Of a DNA stretch of 11,634 nucleotides, positions 11,618 through 11,634 are shown piece by piece. Source of the stretch: Verrucomicrobiota bacterium. Lineage in GTDB: Bacteria; Verrucomicrobiota; Verrucomicrobiia; Opitutales; Opitutaceae. The DNA lies in NCBI GenBank assembly GCA_023433275.1, contig JAEZDN010000055.1, forward strand, positions 1 to 11,634. The letters run 5' to 3'. A model generated the notes under the pieces. It had not been told where the DNA came from and searched no databases. It saw only the letters and a list, made by a program, of their open reading frames with translations. Both the position numbers and the translations under genes were made by a program. Every line of letters starts with the position of its first letter. Position 1 is the first letter of the stretch.

Positions 11618-11634
11618 CGGGGGCTGGGATCGAT

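Overview
The window is a GC-rich chromosomal stretch of about 11.6 kb. Housekeeping genes are interspersed with small accessory islands and intergenic spaces crowded with short hairpins. My best guess for the source is a verrucomicrobial genome of the Opitutaceae kind. The grounds are a secreted DUF4252 protein, an S23-type four-helix-bundle gene, high GC, many starts without a Shine-Dalgarno sequence, and dispersed GC-rich palindromes. This rests on general family knowledge and not on a search.

Layout. 1-264 is a gene-free GC-rich leader. 265-1587 holds two envelope proteins, a secreted DUF4252 protein and a membrane-anchored protein whose exterior domain follows the same pattern. 1655-2005 (minus) is a small four-helix-bundle protein gene. 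It sits between copies of a 14-bp purine-rich repeat that are in opposite orientation on its two sides; the same repeat also fills the space between the two envelope genes. 2129-3298 is DNA polymerase IV (dinB). 3618-4418 is an inositol-monophosphatase-family enzyme. 4423-5014 (minus) is a PIN-domain toxin with a short overlapping upstream ORF, the candidate antitoxin. Just beyond it, 5068-5117 is a second copy of the last codons of the phosphatase gene, so the toxin module lies between two phosphatase 3' ends. 5106-7490 (minus) is an apparent two-gene operon: a beta-CASP metallo-beta-lactamase RNA nuclease followed by an unrecognised 334-residue protein built from two related halves. 7831-8214 (minus) is apaG. 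8532-10079 is purH, and 10694-11617 is an RluD-type pseudouridine synthase whose start looks damaged.

The core genes do not form one pathway. They cover envelope function, translesion synthesis, RNA turnover, purine synthesis and rRNA modification. What links the region is its intergenic DNA. A 79-bp element with two hairpins occurs in inverted orientation at 3342-3420 and 10434-10512. Hairpins with an 8-bp stem and a 4-5-nt loop recur at 61-80, 7603-7622, 7654-7674, 7698-7717, 10254-10273 and 10584-10603, some with paired (compensatory) base changes. No transposase, RAYT gene, CRISPR array, tRNA or rRNA was seen.

The points most worth a second look are the toxin module between duplicated gene ends, the 14-bp repeat family around the four-helix-bundle gene, the two-repeat unknown protein beside the nuclease, the REP-like hairpin families, and the out-of-frame ribosome binding site and ATG in front of the pseudouridine synthase.
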